From positions 1 through 36,798 of the forward strand of contig CABXBH010000011.1 in NCBI GenBank assembly GCA_902510415.1: DNA of 36,798 bases. Reading direction: 5' to 3'. The stretch comes from an uncultured Bacteroidota bacterium (GTDB lineage: Bacteria > Bacteroidota > Bacteroidia > Flavobacteriales > Flavobacteriaceae). Below, one piece after another: positions 9,671 through 17,949 of this stretch. The translations under genes were made by a program, and so were the position numbers. The notes under the pieces were generated by a model. The model worked only from the letters and a program-made list of their open reading frames with translations. It had not been told where the DNA came from and did no database searches. The stretch's first letter is position 1. Every line of letters starts with the position of its first letter.

Positions 9671-10843
9671 TTGAAAAAAAATTGTTTGGAATTTAATAAT
9701 ACTGAAATAGCATTTAACTACAAATCCAATTTTGAATTAAAAAGGGCTTATTATCTATTTAGACTTCTTTCATTAGGTTATTTATCAAAAATTGGTAGAA
9801 AGCTCTTAAAATCGCTTATAAACATTAATTTCCCCATCGATTCCTTAGTTTTTAAAACAATCTATCCGCAATTCTGTGGTGGAAGGGATATTATCGAATG
9901 TATAGATGTTATTGAAAATCTTAAAAACAACAATGTTTATTCTATTTTAGATTACTCTGCTGAAGGGTCTTTAACGGAAATTGATTTTGAAAGATCAATG
10001 AATAAATGTCTGCATATTCTTTGCGAGTGTAAATCTAATAGTTTATCCAAATTTATTGTCTTTAAACCATCAGCAGTGGGAAGATTTTCTTTATATGAGA
10101 AAGTTAGTTCAAAATTAAAATTATCACGTGACGAATCAGATGAATGGAACAGAATAGAGAAAAGGTTTGAAAAAATATGCAGTGAAGCATCAAAATTAAA
10201 TATTATGGTTTTGGTAGATGCTGAGGAAAGTTGGATACAACCTGCGATAGATGAGCTTGTTATTAAAATGATGAAAAAATTTAATTCTAAAACCCCAGTT
10301 GTTTACAATACAATACAAGCCTACAGAAGAGACAGATATGATTATTTAGAAAAACTGCATAACGAACATTCTGGAAAAATAAAAATCGGTGTTAAATTGG
10401 TTCGAGGTGCATATATGGAAAAGGAGAGAAGGAGATCAAAAAAATTGAACTATCCTTCTCCAATATGTGATGATAAATCTCACACTGATAATGTTTTTAA
10501 TAATTCCTTGAAATTAATTATTGAAAATATAAACGATTTTGGATTATTTATTGGTTCTCATAACGAAAAAAGCAATAAGCTTTCTGTAGAACTTTTAAAT
10601 AAACACAACATAGTTTATAATGACGAGAGAGTGTGGTTTAGCCAATTATTTGGAATGAGTGATAATATAACTTTTTCTTTGGCTAAAAAAGGATATAATG
10701 TTGCTAAATATTTGCCATTTGGACCAATTAAAGAGGTTATGCCTTACTTGCTTCGAAGGCTAGATGAAAACTCTTCAATTTCTTCGCAATCAAACAGAGA
10801 ACTTCAGTTAATTAAAAAAGAATTGATTAGAAGAGTCAAATAG
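9671..10843 (+). CDS. Proline dehydrogenase
   Basis: Flavoenzyme oxidising L-proline to delta-1-pyrroline-5-carboxylate, passing electrons to quinone; the monofunctional form (390 aa from the first TTG), without the P5C dehydrogenase half of PutA. The beta-alpha barrel has FKPSAVGRFSLYEK at 131-144, LVDAEESW at 181-188, KLVRGAYMEKE at 242-252, GSHNEKS at 295-301 and the C-terminal signature YLPFGPIKEVMPYLLRR at 347-363 with the RRxxEN residues that bind proline and FAD. No ATG is available at the start. TTG at 9671 or TTG at 9686 (MEFNNTEIAF, closer to family N-termini) are the options; the first TTG is also the end of a TATATTTG box (9666-9673), so the second is attractive. Confidence 0.93.
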   Translation: MKKNCLEFNNTEIAFNYKSNFELKRAYYLFRLLSLGYLSKIGRKLLKSLININFPIDSLVFKTIYPQFCGGRDIIECIDVIENLKNNNVYSILDYSAEGSLTEIDFERSMNKCLHILCECKSNSLSKFIVFKPSAVGRFSLYEKVSSKLKLSRDESDEWNRIEKRFEKICSEASKLNIMVLVDAEESWIQPAIDELVIKMMKKFNSKTPVVYNTIQAYRRDRYDYLEKLHNEHSGKIKIGVKLVRGAYMEKERRRSKKLNYPSPICDDKSHTDNVFNNSLKLIIENINDFGLFIGSHNEKSNKLSVELLNKHNIVYNDERVWFSQLFGMSDNITFSLAKKGYNVAKYLPFGPIKEVMPYLLRRLDENSSISSQSNRELQLIKKELIRRVK

Positions 10844-10844
10844 A

Positions 10845-11207
10845 TTATTGAATATTAATTATTTTATAATCAGAGATTATAGCTGAATTCTTACAATTTC
10901 TAACCAAAACCCAAATATCGTATTTTTCATCTTTATTATTAAAATGATATTCTTTGCAATCTTTAATTTTAGTATTGCTTTTTAAAAAATCAATATTGCC
11001 ATCATATATAGATTTAATTAACAGTATTGAATCTTCTTCTCTTTTTAAATTTTCAAAATGAATATTTTTTTTTAACACATCTTTTTTTACCCTTGAGTTT
11101 GGTAAATAACTACACGATGTTCTTTTTCCACTTAGAAAAAACATTAAAAAAAGTAAACCAATGATAAATCCACCAGAAAAGTAAGTTAATCTATTTATAA
11201 AATTCAT
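10845..11207 (-). CDS. Single-pass membrane protein, DUF4258-like
   Basis: 120 aa. One N-terminal transmembrane segment (about residues 8-26: YFSGGFIIGLLFLMFFLSG) is followed by a conserved short motif SCSYLPNSRVKKDVLKK and a soluble domain ending in strand-like DIWVLVRNCKNSAIISDYKI. From memory this resembles small DUF4258 proteins that sit beside proline dehydrogenase and tsaE/porX in flavobacteria. DUF4258 is a compact alpha/beta fold without an assigned biochemical role. It is convergent with proline dehydrogenase (one base between stops) and three bases downstream of tsaE, so it is probably the last gene of the porX-tsaE operon. Function unknown. Confidence 0.72.
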   Translation of the reverse strand: MNFINRLTYFSGGFIIGLLFLMFFLSGKRTSCSYLPNSRVKKDVLKKNIHFENLKREEDSILLIKSIYDGNIDFLKSNTKIKDCKEYHFNNKDEKYDIWVLVRNCKNSAIISDYKIINIQ

Positions 11208-11210
11208 GAT

Positions 11211-11633
11211 TTAATCTATGGTTTTAATTGTAATTTCTCTTTCCTCGATACTTTTTGATTCAATGTAAATATCAACATAACTACAAAAAATACGTTCTAT
11301 TGCAACCTCTGGCCACTCGATAAAACATTTTTGCCCACTATCAAGATATTCGTCAAAACCTAAAATATCTAGTTCTTTTTTATCCTTAATTCTGTATAAA
11401 TCAAAGTGATAAATCGATTCTTTATTCAATTCATATTCATTTACTATGGAAAAAGTTGGACTGGTTATATTTTCTTTTAAACCCATCTCATTTAGAATAG
11501 ATTTTATTAAAGTTGTTTTACCAGTTCCTAAATCACCTCTTAGTAAAATTAACCTTGTATCAAATAACAAGTTTATTATCTGTTTGGATACTTTACCAAT
11601 CTCTTTTAAATTATATGCGATTTTTTCAGACAT
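11211..11633 (-). CDS. tsaE: tRNA threonylcarbamoyladenosine (t6A) biosynthesis ATPase TsaE
   Basis: P-loop ATPase that cycles the TsaB-TsaD complex during t6A37 modification of ANN-decoding tRNAs. 140 aa, a normal length. Walker A is GDLGTGKTT at residues 33-41 (K39, T40); TSPTFSIVNEY at about 58-68 is the family signature, followed by IYHFDLYRI and the GFDEYLDSG...IEWPE segment near 94-108, all hallmark TsaE motifs. The ATG at 11633 overlaps the porX stop codon (TAATG), so translation is probably coupled. The TsaB, C and D partners are not in this window. Confidence 0.95.
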   Translation of the reverse strand: MSEKIAYNLKEIGKVSKQIINLLFDTRLILLRGDLGTGKTTLIKSILNEMGLKENITSPTFSIVNEYELNKESIYHFDLYRIKDKKELDILGFDEYLDSGQKCFIEWPEVAIERIFCSYVDIYIESKSIEEREITIKTID

Positions 11634-13180
11634 TATTTAGGATTTAGAACAACAAAAGGTATAATTACTTCCTCCATTGAAACACCACCATGCTGATATG
11701 TGTTTTTAAAATAATTACTGTAGTAGTTATAGTTGTTAGGATAAACTAAATAAAAATCTTCTTTGGCAAATACATAAGAAGAATTTATTGAAGTTCTTGG
11801 CAATGATATATCATGAGGATTTTTATAAACTATGTTATCTTTTTCATTCATAGTTAGACTTTTGCCTGTTTTGTATCTCAAATTTTGACTAGTATTCCTA
11901 TCGCCAATAATTTTTGTTGGATTTTTAACATTTATAGTTCCATGATCGGTAGTAATAATCAGTTTAAATCCTAAATCACTTGCATTTTTAATTATATCAA
12001 ATAGGGGAGAGTTCATGAACCAACTTTTAGTTAAAGATCTATACGCCTTATCATTAGGAGCTAATTCTTTAATCATTTCCATTTCTGTTTTGGAATGTGA
12101 AAGCATATCAACAAAATTATAGACAACGGTAGTTAAATCGTTTTTTTTCATTTGTTTCAGACTATTAGCTACTTTAATTCCGTTTTTAAGATTGGTTATT
12201 TTGAAATACTCAAAATTTATTTCTCCTTTATTCAATCTATTAAGATTATATTTTAAAAGTTCTTTTTCAAATAAATTTTTCCCTCCATCATCATTATCAT
12301 TTTTCCAATATTGAGAAAGTTCTTCATGTATTTTTTTTGGCATTATTCCAGCGAAAAGTGAATTTCTAGCGTACTGTGTTGTTGTCGGTAAAATACTATA
12401 GTATGGAAGCTCTGATTCTTTTGTATAATAATCTAAAATAGAAGGTTCTATAACTTTCCATTGGTCATATCTTAGATTATCAATTACTATTAAAAGCAAT
12501 GGTTTTTTATCAAATTGTCTTATTAAATATTTTTCAAGAACATTGTGTGATAGAGTAGGACCGTCATTATTCTTAATCCAAGACTCGTAATTATTTTGAA
12601 TAAATTTTGCAAATAGAGAATTGGCTTCAAATTTTTGATTGTTCAAAATTTCTATCATAGTTTCATCATCAATTTCAGATAATTTCACCTCCCAGTTAAT
12701 TAATTCAAGATAGAAATCTGACCATTCACTCCATGTTTTGATATCCATCATCTTTAGAGATAGATTTCTAAATTCCTGTTGATACTCAGAAATATTAGAG
12801 TCTTTGATTAATTCTCTAACATTTAATGTTTTTTTTAGACTTAAAAGAATTTGATTCGGGTTTACGGGTTTAATTAAATAATCTGAAATTTCTTTCCCTA
12901 TTGCTTCCTCCATAATGTTCTCTTCTTCACTCTTGGTAATCATAATCACCTTTAGATTTCTGTTAATTTTTTTTATTTGCTTAAGTGTTTCAATCCCATT
13001 CATTCCTGGCATGTTTTCATCTAACAATATTGCTTCATATCGAGTTTCTATTATTTTCTCTAGAGCATCTGAGCCATTTGTGCAAGTGTCAATACTATAT
13101 CCTTTTTCACTTAAAAAAATTATATGAGAATTGAGTAATTCAATCTGGTCATCAATCCATAAAATTTTTGCTTGCATCAT
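11633..13180 (-). CDS. porX: PorX-type response regulator with PglZ phosphatase domain
   Basis: Two-domain protein of 515 aa. The receiver domain covers about residues 1-122, with acidic pair D10/D11, phospho-acceptor D54 in LLDENMPG, T82 and K104-P105. A helical linker follows. The C-terminal PglZ/alkaline-phosphatase-like domain (about 205-515) retains the metal and nucleophile set: D234 in VIDNLRYDQW, the TTTQYARNSLFAG segment (267-278), D358 and H362, D412-H413 in TTDHGT and H497 in YQHGG. In Porphyromonas and Flavobacterium PorX controls the type IX secretion system with the kinase PorY and binds nucleotides/zinc. The histidine kinase is not in this window. A T9SS cargo-like protein is encoded at 23542-25164. 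The ATG is doubled (ATGATG), so the start may be one codon later. Confidence 0.93.
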   Translation of the reverse strand: MMQAKILWIDDQIELLNSHIIFLSEKGYSIDTCTNGSDALEKIIETRYEAILLDENMPGMNGIETLKQIKKINRNLKVIMITKSEEENIMEEAIGKEISDYLIKPVNPNQILLSLKKTLNVRELIKDSNISEYQQEFRNLSLKMMDIKTWSEWSDFYLELINWEVKLSEIDDETMIEILNNQKFEANSLFAKFIQNNYESWIKNNDGPTLSHNVLEKYLIRQFDKKPLLLIVIDNLRYDQWKVIEPSILDYYTKESELPYYSILPTTTQYARNSLFAGIMPKKIHEELSQYWKNDNDDGGKNLFEKELLKYNLNRLNKGEINFEYFKITNLKNGIKVANSLKQMKKNDLTTVVYNFVDMLSHSKTEMEMIKELAPNDKAYRSLTKSWFMNSPLFDIIKNASDLGFKLIITTDHGTINVKNPTKIIGDRNTSQNLRYKTGKSLTMNEKDNIVYKNPHDISLPRTSINSSYVFAKEDFYLVYPNNYNYYSNYFKNTYQHGGVSMEEVIIPFVVLNPK

Positions 13181-13265
13181 GTTTTAAAATTTACAAAAAC
13201 TAAAGTTAAATCAATAATATCAAAGATTGAATTATTAACTAAATAAATTAACAAAGCTTTAAACC

Positions 13266-13293
13266 TTGTATTTACAGAAATTTCCTAATTTTG
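13266..13293 (+). promoter_or_regulatory. Strong Bacteroidota promoter of the lpx cluster
   Basis: TTG at 13266-13268, 17-base spacer, TAATTTTG at 13286-13293: the best promoter match in the window. The lpxD ATG is at 13299, only five bases after the -7 box, so the transcript is predicted to be leaderless or to have a leader of a few bases. The TTG could be mistaken for an 11-codon-longer lpxD start. Confidence 0.65.
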
Positions 13294-13298
13294 CGGCA

Positions 13299-14333
13299 AT
13301 GAAATTAACTGTTGCTAATCTAGCAGAAATATTAAATGGTGAGGTTATCGGAAATAACGAGACTGTAGTCAATTCAATTTCCAAAATTGAGGAAGCGATA
13401 GAAGGTGATATAACTTTCTTATCTAATCCTAAATATGTTCCTTGGTTAAAAAAGACTAAAGCTTCTGCTGTAATTGTTAATAAAGACATAGGTTATGATG
13501 AAAGTATAAAAACTAATTTAATATTAGTAGATAATTCTTATTCAGCATTTAACCAGTTGCTTATTAAATTCTCAGAAAATAAAATCAAATATTTTGGCAT
13601 TGAAGATTCGTCTTACATTAATAACACTACATTTTTAGGAGATAAAGTTTCTGTTGGAAAATTTTCTGTAATCGAATCTGATTGTAGAATCGGAAATAAT
13701 ACAATTATTATGGATAATGTAACAATTCAGAATAATGTTTCTTTAGGTAAAGACTGTATAATTTACCCAGGTGTTAGAATATATGACGATAGTGTAATAG
13801 GTGACAATTGTATCTTACATTCAAATTGTGTTATTGGTTCAGATGGATTTGGTTATGCACCAAACAAAGAAGGAGAATACGTAAAAACACCTCAATTAGG
13901 CAATGTTAAAATAGGTAATAATGTTGAGATTGGTTCCAACTCTTCAATTGATAGAGCAACTTTGGGGTCCACTATTATATCTGATGGCGTTAAGATTGAT
14001 AACTTAGTTCAGATTGCCCATAATGTAATTATTGGTGAGAATACTGTCATTGCAGGTCAATGTGGTATTGCAGGTTCAACTCAAATTGGAAAAAACTGTC
14101 AAATTGGAGGGCAAGTTGGTATTATTGGTCATTTAAAAATAGGGGACAATGTAAAGGTTAATGGTCAAACGGGAGTTTTTAGTAATATAAAAGATAATTC
14201 AGTTTTAAGAGGAACTCCAGCAATAGATGAAAAAACTTTTAATAGATCATACGTTTATTTTAGAAATTTGGAAAAAATAGTTAAAGATATTAATGAACTC
14301 AAGAAGCTAAATGATAGTAACAACAAATCATAA
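13299..14333 (+). CDS. lpxD: UDP-3-O-acyl-glucosamine N-acyltransferase
   Basis: Third step of lipid A synthesis: N-acylation of UDP-3-O-acyl-glucosamine with hydroxyacyl-ACP in the cytoplasm. 344 aa from the ATG at 13299 (MKLTVANLAEIL). The N-terminal uridine-binding domain covers about 1-100, with EGDITFLSNPKYVPWL; the left-handed beta-helix of hexapeptide repeats (VGKFSVIES, IGNNTIIMDN and so on) covers about 105-315; the active-site segment is QIAHNVIIGENT around residue 235-246, with the family histidine. A short C-terminal helix completes the protein. An in-frame TTG at 13266 is rejected as start because it is the -33 element. The 3' end overlaps lpxC by 23 bases. It is the first gene of the lipid A cluster. 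Confidence 0.96.
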   Translation: MKLTVANLAEILNGEVIGNNETVVNSISKIEEAIEGDITFLSNPKYVPWLKKTKASAVIVNKDIGYDESIKTNLILVDNSYSAFNQLLIKFSENKIKYFGIEDSSYINNTTFLGDKVSVGKFSVIESDCRIGNNTIIMDNVTIQNNVSLGKDCIIYPGVRIYDDSVIGDNCILHSNCVIGSDGFGYAPNKEGEYVKTPQLGNVKIGNNVEIGSNSSIDRATLGSTIISDGVKIDNLVQIAHNVIIGENTVIAGQCGIAGSTQIGKNCQIGGQVGIIGHLKIGDNVKVNGQTGVFSNIKDNSVLRGTPAIDEKTFNRSYVYFRNLEKIVKDINELKKLNDSNNKS

Positions 14334-15714
14334 TCAAACTACCATTTCCAAGAAAGTCTCTCTCAATGGGGTTGGACTTCATACAGGAAAAGATGTTTCT
14401 ATTACATTCCAGCCTTCTGAGTCAAATACAGGGTATTGTTTCAAACGAATTGATTTAGATAATCAACCCATAGTTGAGGCAAACATTAATTATGTAACAA
14501 ATACAGAAAGAGGAACTTGTTTAAACAAGAATAATGTTATTATACAAACATGTGAACATGTTTTAGCTTCATTAGTTGGTCTAGAAATTGACAATGTTCT
14601 TATTGAGTTAGATGCTTCTGAGCCTCCAATCATGGATGGTTCATCTAAATATTTTATTGAAGCTTTAGAAAATGCTGGTATTAAGGAATTGAAGGAGAAA
14701 AGAAAAGAGTTTGTTGTAAAGAATGTTATTTCATTTAAAGATAAAGAATCGGGTAGTGAAATAACGGTGATTCCAGCTGATGAATATCAGGTCACTACAA
14801 TGGTAGATTTTGGTACTAAAATTCTGGGAACTCAAAATGCTTCGATATCTTCAATTTCTGAGTTTAAAGATAATATTTCGAGTTGTAGAACTTTTAGTTT
14901 TCTTCATGAAATTGAGATGTTATTAAATAAAGGCTTAATAAAAGGAGGGGATCTTAATAATGCAATTGTTTATGTAGACAAGCCGTTATCTGATTCTACA
15001 ATGGAAAAATTAAAGAAAGCCTTTAATAAAGACAAGATTAAAGTTAAATCTAATGGAATTTTAGATAACTTAACTTTACATTATCCAAATGAGGCTGCTA
15101 GACATAAATTGTTAGATGTAATAGGTGATTTGGCACTAATTGGTACAAAAATTAGAGGTAAGGTTATTGCTAATAAACCAGGTCATTTTATAAACACAAA
15201 ATTTTCAAAAAAAATGAAAGATATTATTAAAGATTCAAAGAAAAACGATATTCCTCAAGTTGATTTTTCTTCTGCACCTCTGTTGGATACTACAAAAATA
15301 ATGGAGATTTTACCTCACAGACCACCATTTTTATTTATTGATAAAATTTATGAATTGACAGATGATTTAGTGATTGGAGTAAAAAATGTTACTATTGACG
15401 AAGATTTTTTTAAAGGACATTTTCCTGATTATCCTGTGATGCCTGGTGTTATAATCATAGAAGCTATGGCTCAGATGGGTGGTATTTTAGTAATGTCAAA
15501 ACTTGATGATCCACAAAATTATCTTACTTTTTTTGCTAAAATTGACAAAGTTAGATTCCGTAATAAAGTACTTCCAGGGGATACTATAATTTTCAAATGC
15601 TCCTTATTAGGACCGTTTAGAAGAGGAATTTGTCATATGCAGGGTCTTGCATATGCAAACGATAAATTATGTGCAGAAGCTGAATTAACTGCTCAAATAA
15701 CTAAAGTTAAATAA
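14311..15714 (+). CDS. lpxC-fabZ: Fused LpxC deacetylase / FabZ dehydratase
   Basis: Bifunctional protein of 467 aa. Residues ~8-305 are the zinc-dependent UDP-3-O-acyl-GlcNAc deacetylase, the committed lipid A step: E82-H83 in TCEHVLASL, H265 and D269 in RHKLLDVIGD, H292 in KPGHFIN. Residues ~322-467 are 3-hydroxyacyl-ACP dehydratase: LPHRPPFLFID at 334-344, catalytic H370 in GHFPDYPVMPG and E384 in EAMAQ. All active-site residues are present in both halves. This fusion is a hallmark of Bacteroidota and balances hydroxyacyl-ACP use between lipid A and fatty-acid elongation. It starts within lpxD (23-base overlap) and ends two bases before lpxA. Confidence 0.97.
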   Translation: MIVTTNHNQTTISKKVSLNGVGLHTGKDVSITFQPSESNTGYCFKRIDLDNQPIVEANINYVTNTERGTCLNKNNVIIQTCEHVLASLVGLEIDNVLIELDASEPPIMDGSSKYFIEALENAGIKELKEKRKEFVVKNVISFKDKESGSEITVIPADEYQVTTMVDFGTKILGTQNASISSISEFKDNISSCRTFSFLHEIEMLLNKGLIKGGDLNNAIVYVDKPLSDSTMEKLKKAFNKDKIKVKSNGILDNLTLHYPNEAARHKLLDVIGDLALIGTKIRGKVIANKPGHFINTKFSKKMKDIIKDSKKNDIPQVDFSSAPLLDTTKIMEILPHRPPFLFIDKIYELTDDLVIGVKNVTIDEDFFKGHFPDYPVMPGVIIIEAMAQMGGILVMSKLDDPQNYLTFFAKIDKVRFRNKVLPGDTIIFKCSLLGPFRRGICHMQGLAYANDKLCAEAELTAQITKVK

Positions 15715-15716
15715 GT

Positions 15717-16502
15717 ATGAAACAACCATTATCATATATTCATCCAAGCGCAAAGATTGCTAAAAGTGTTGTTATAGATCCATTTACTTCTATTGATGGA
15801 GATGTTGAGATAGGCGAAGGTACTTGGATAGGTTCAAATGTTTCCATAATGGACGGAGCAAGAATTGGAAAAAATTGCAACGTATATCCTGGTGCTGTCA
15901 TTTCTGCAAATCCACAGGATCTTAAATATAATAATGAAAAAACATTTGTTGAAATTGGTAATAACGTAACAATCAGAGAATGTGTAACAATCAATAAAGG
16001 AACTAATGACAGAGTTAAAACAGTTATTGGGAATAATTGTTTAATCATGGCATACTCACATGTTGCGCATGATTGTTTTGTTGGCGATAATTGTATATTC
16101 TCAAATAATACAACTCTGGCAGGTCATGTAACTGTTGGTAATTATGTAATTATTTCTGGCCTCACTGCTGTTCATCAGTTTTGCTCAATAGGAAATCATG
16201 CATTTGTTACAGGTGGTTCGCTTGTTAGAAAAGATGTACCTCCATATGTTAAAGCTGCAAGAGAACCCTTATCTTATGTTGGAATTAATTCAGTTGGTTT
16301 GAGAAGAAGAGGATTTAATTCTGAAAAAATTAGAGAAGTTCAAAATATTTATAGATTATTATATCAAAAAAATTATAACAATTCTCAAGCATGTGCTATA
16401 ATCGAAGCTGAAATGGAAGCATCAGATGAAAGAGATGAAATTTTAATGTTTATTAAAAATTCACATAGAGGTATTATGAAGGGTTATACAAAATCAAATT
16501 AA
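15717..16502 (+). CDS. lpxA: UDP-N-acetylglucosamine O-acyltransferase
   Basis: First acyl transfer of lipid A synthesis. 261 aa, the normal length. The left-handed beta-helix is built from hexapeptide repeats from about residue 8 to 190; ISANPQDLKY at 62-71 and the catalytic MAYSHVAHDC at 111-120 (H115, H118) are diagnostic. The C-terminal helical domain carries the GINSVGLRRRGF signature near 187-200. Cytoplasmic trimer by family. It begins two bases after the lpxC-fabZ stop and ends one base before efp, so the cluster is tightly coupled. Confidence 0.97.
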   Translation: MKQPLSYIHPSAKIAKSVVIDPFTSIDGDVEIGEGTWIGSNVSIMDGARIGKNCNVYPGAVISANPQDLKYNNEKTFVEIGNNVTIRECVTINKGTNDRVKTVIGNNCLIMAYSHVAHDCFVGDNCIFSNNTTLAGHVTVGNYVIISGLTAVHQFCSIGNHAFVTGGSLVRKDVPPYVKAAREPLSYVGINSVGLRRRGFNSEKIREVQNIYRLLYQKNYNNSQACAIIEAEMEASDERDEILMFIKNSHRGIMKGYTKSN

Positions 16503-16503
16503 A

Positions 16504-17070
16504 ATGAGTACAACATCTGATATTAGAAATGGTTTATGTATAAAATACAACCATGATATTTATAAAGTCATAGAGTTTTTACATGTTAAACCTGGAAAAG
16601 GTCCAGCTTTTGTAAGAACTAAACTAAAAAGTTTAACAAGTGGAAAGGTTGTAGATAATACATTCTCGGCTGGGCATAAAATTGATTCTGTTAGAGTTGA
16701 AACTAATAAATTTCAATATTTATATAATGATGCATCAACATATCATTTTATGAATACTGATGATTATAATCAAATATCAATAGAAGAAAAATTTCTTGAT
16801 AATCCACAGCTTATGAAAGAAGGTGAAATTGTAACTGTAATCACAAATTCTGAAACTAGTTTACCTCTTTCTGTTGAAATGCCTCCAAATGTTATTCTTG
16901 AAGTTGTTTCGACTGAACCTGGTGTCAAAGGAAACACAGCAACAAATGCAACTAAACCTGCAACTTTAGAAACAGGGGCAGTTGTAAATGTTCCTTTATT
17001 TATAAACGAAGGGGATAAAATAAAAGTAGATACAGTAAAAGGAAATTATAAAGAAAGATATAAAGAATAA
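16504..17070 (+). CDS. efp: Translation elongation factor P
   Basis: Relieves ribosome stalling at polyproline runs. 188 aa with the three OB-like domains. The loop tip is HVKPGKGPAFVRTK with K32 as the position that is modified in other bacteria. The C-terminal signature NVPLFINEGDKIKVDT at about 165-180 is typical. No EpmA/B/C or rhamnosyltransferase gene is in this window, so the modification state is unknown. It sits inside the lpx cluster, one base after lpxA, and its stop overlaps the sucD ATG (TAATG). Confidence 0.97.
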   Translation: MSTTSDIRNGLCIKYNHDIYKVIEFLHVKPGKGPAFVRTKLKSLTSGKVVDNTFSAGHKIDSVRVETNKFQYLYNDASTYHFMNTDDYNQISIEEKFLDNPQLMKEGEIVTVITNSETSLPLSVEMPPNVILEVVSTEPGVKGNTATNATKPATLETGAVVNVPLFINEGDKIKVDTVKGNYKERYKE

Positions 17071-17945
17071 TGAGTGTACTAGTAGATAAGAATTCAAGAA
17101 TAATCGTACAAGGATTCACTGGAAAAGAAGGAACTTTTCATTCCACTCAGATGATTGAGTATGGAACAAATATAGTTGGTGGTGTTACTCCTAAAAAAGG
17201 TGGTCAAAAACATTTAGGTTTACCAGTATTTAATTCGGTTTTTGATGCAATTGCTGAAACTAATGCAAATACAAGTATAATCTTTGTGCCTCCAGCATTT
17301 GCAGCAAATGCAATTATCGAGGCAGCTGATGCAGGTATTAATATTATAATTACCATTACCGAAGGAATACCTGTTAAAGATATGATTAAGGTAAATGAAC
17401 ATATAAAAAATTGTGATTCAGTTTTGGTAGGACCAAATTGCCCAGGTGTAATTACACCTGATGAAGCTAAAGTTGGAATTATGCCAGGATTTATTTTTAA
17501 AAGAGGTTCTGTTGGTGTTGTCTCAAAATCAGGTACTTTGACATACGAAGCAGCAGATCAGGTAGTTAAGCAAGGTTTGGGAATTTCAACAGCTATTGGA
17601 ATTGGAGGTGATCCTATAATTGGTACAACAGTAAAGGATGCATTAAAGCTTTTTGTTAACGATGATGAGACAGAAATAATTGTACTTATCGGAGAGATTG
17701 GAGGTCAGCTTGAAGCTGACGCTGCTAAATGGTATGTCGAATCAAAATCAAAAAAACCTATAATTGGTTTTATTGCTGGTGAAACAGCTCCTTCTGGAAG
17801 AACCATGGGGCATGCAGGAGCAATAGTAGGTGGCTCAGATGATACGGCAGCGGCTAAAAAAAGAATTCTAAGAGAATCCGGAATTCATGTAGTAGACTCG
17901 CCTGCAGAAATTGGTAAAAAAGTATTAGAAATTTATAATAAATAA
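17070..17945 (+). CDS. sucD: Succinyl-CoA synthetase alpha subunit
   Basis: TCA-cycle enzyme making succinate and ATP/GTP from succinyl-CoA. 291 aa. The CoA-binding Rossmann domain is N-terminal (VQGFTGKEGTFHS at 13-25, GPNCPGVITP at 121-130, SKSGTLTYE at 152-160). The phosphorylated histidine is H248 in TMGHAGAIVGG. The beta subunit sucC is not adjacent, as I recall is usual in flavobacteria. Start ATG overlaps the efp stop by one base. Confidence 0.97.
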   Translation: MSVLVDKNSRIIVQGFTGKEGTFHSTQMIEYGTNIVGGVTPKKGGQKHLGLPVFNSVFDAIAETNANTSIIFVPPAFAANAIIEAADAGINIIITITEGIPVKDMIKVNEHIKNCDSVLVGPNCPGVITPDEAKVGIMPGFIFKRGSVGVVSKSGTLTYEAADQVVKQGLGISTAIGIGGDPIIGTTVKDALKLFVNDDETEIIVLIGEIGGQLEADAAKWYVESKSKKPIIGFIAGETAPSGRTMGHAGAIVGGSDDTAAAKKRILRESGIHVVDSPAEIGKKVLEIYNK

Positions 17946-17949
17946 TATT

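Noticed and set aside
13266-13298. Longer lpxD starting at TTG 13266
   Set aside because: The TTG is part of a well-matched -33/-7 promoter and the ATG at 13299 begins at the conserved family N-terminus.
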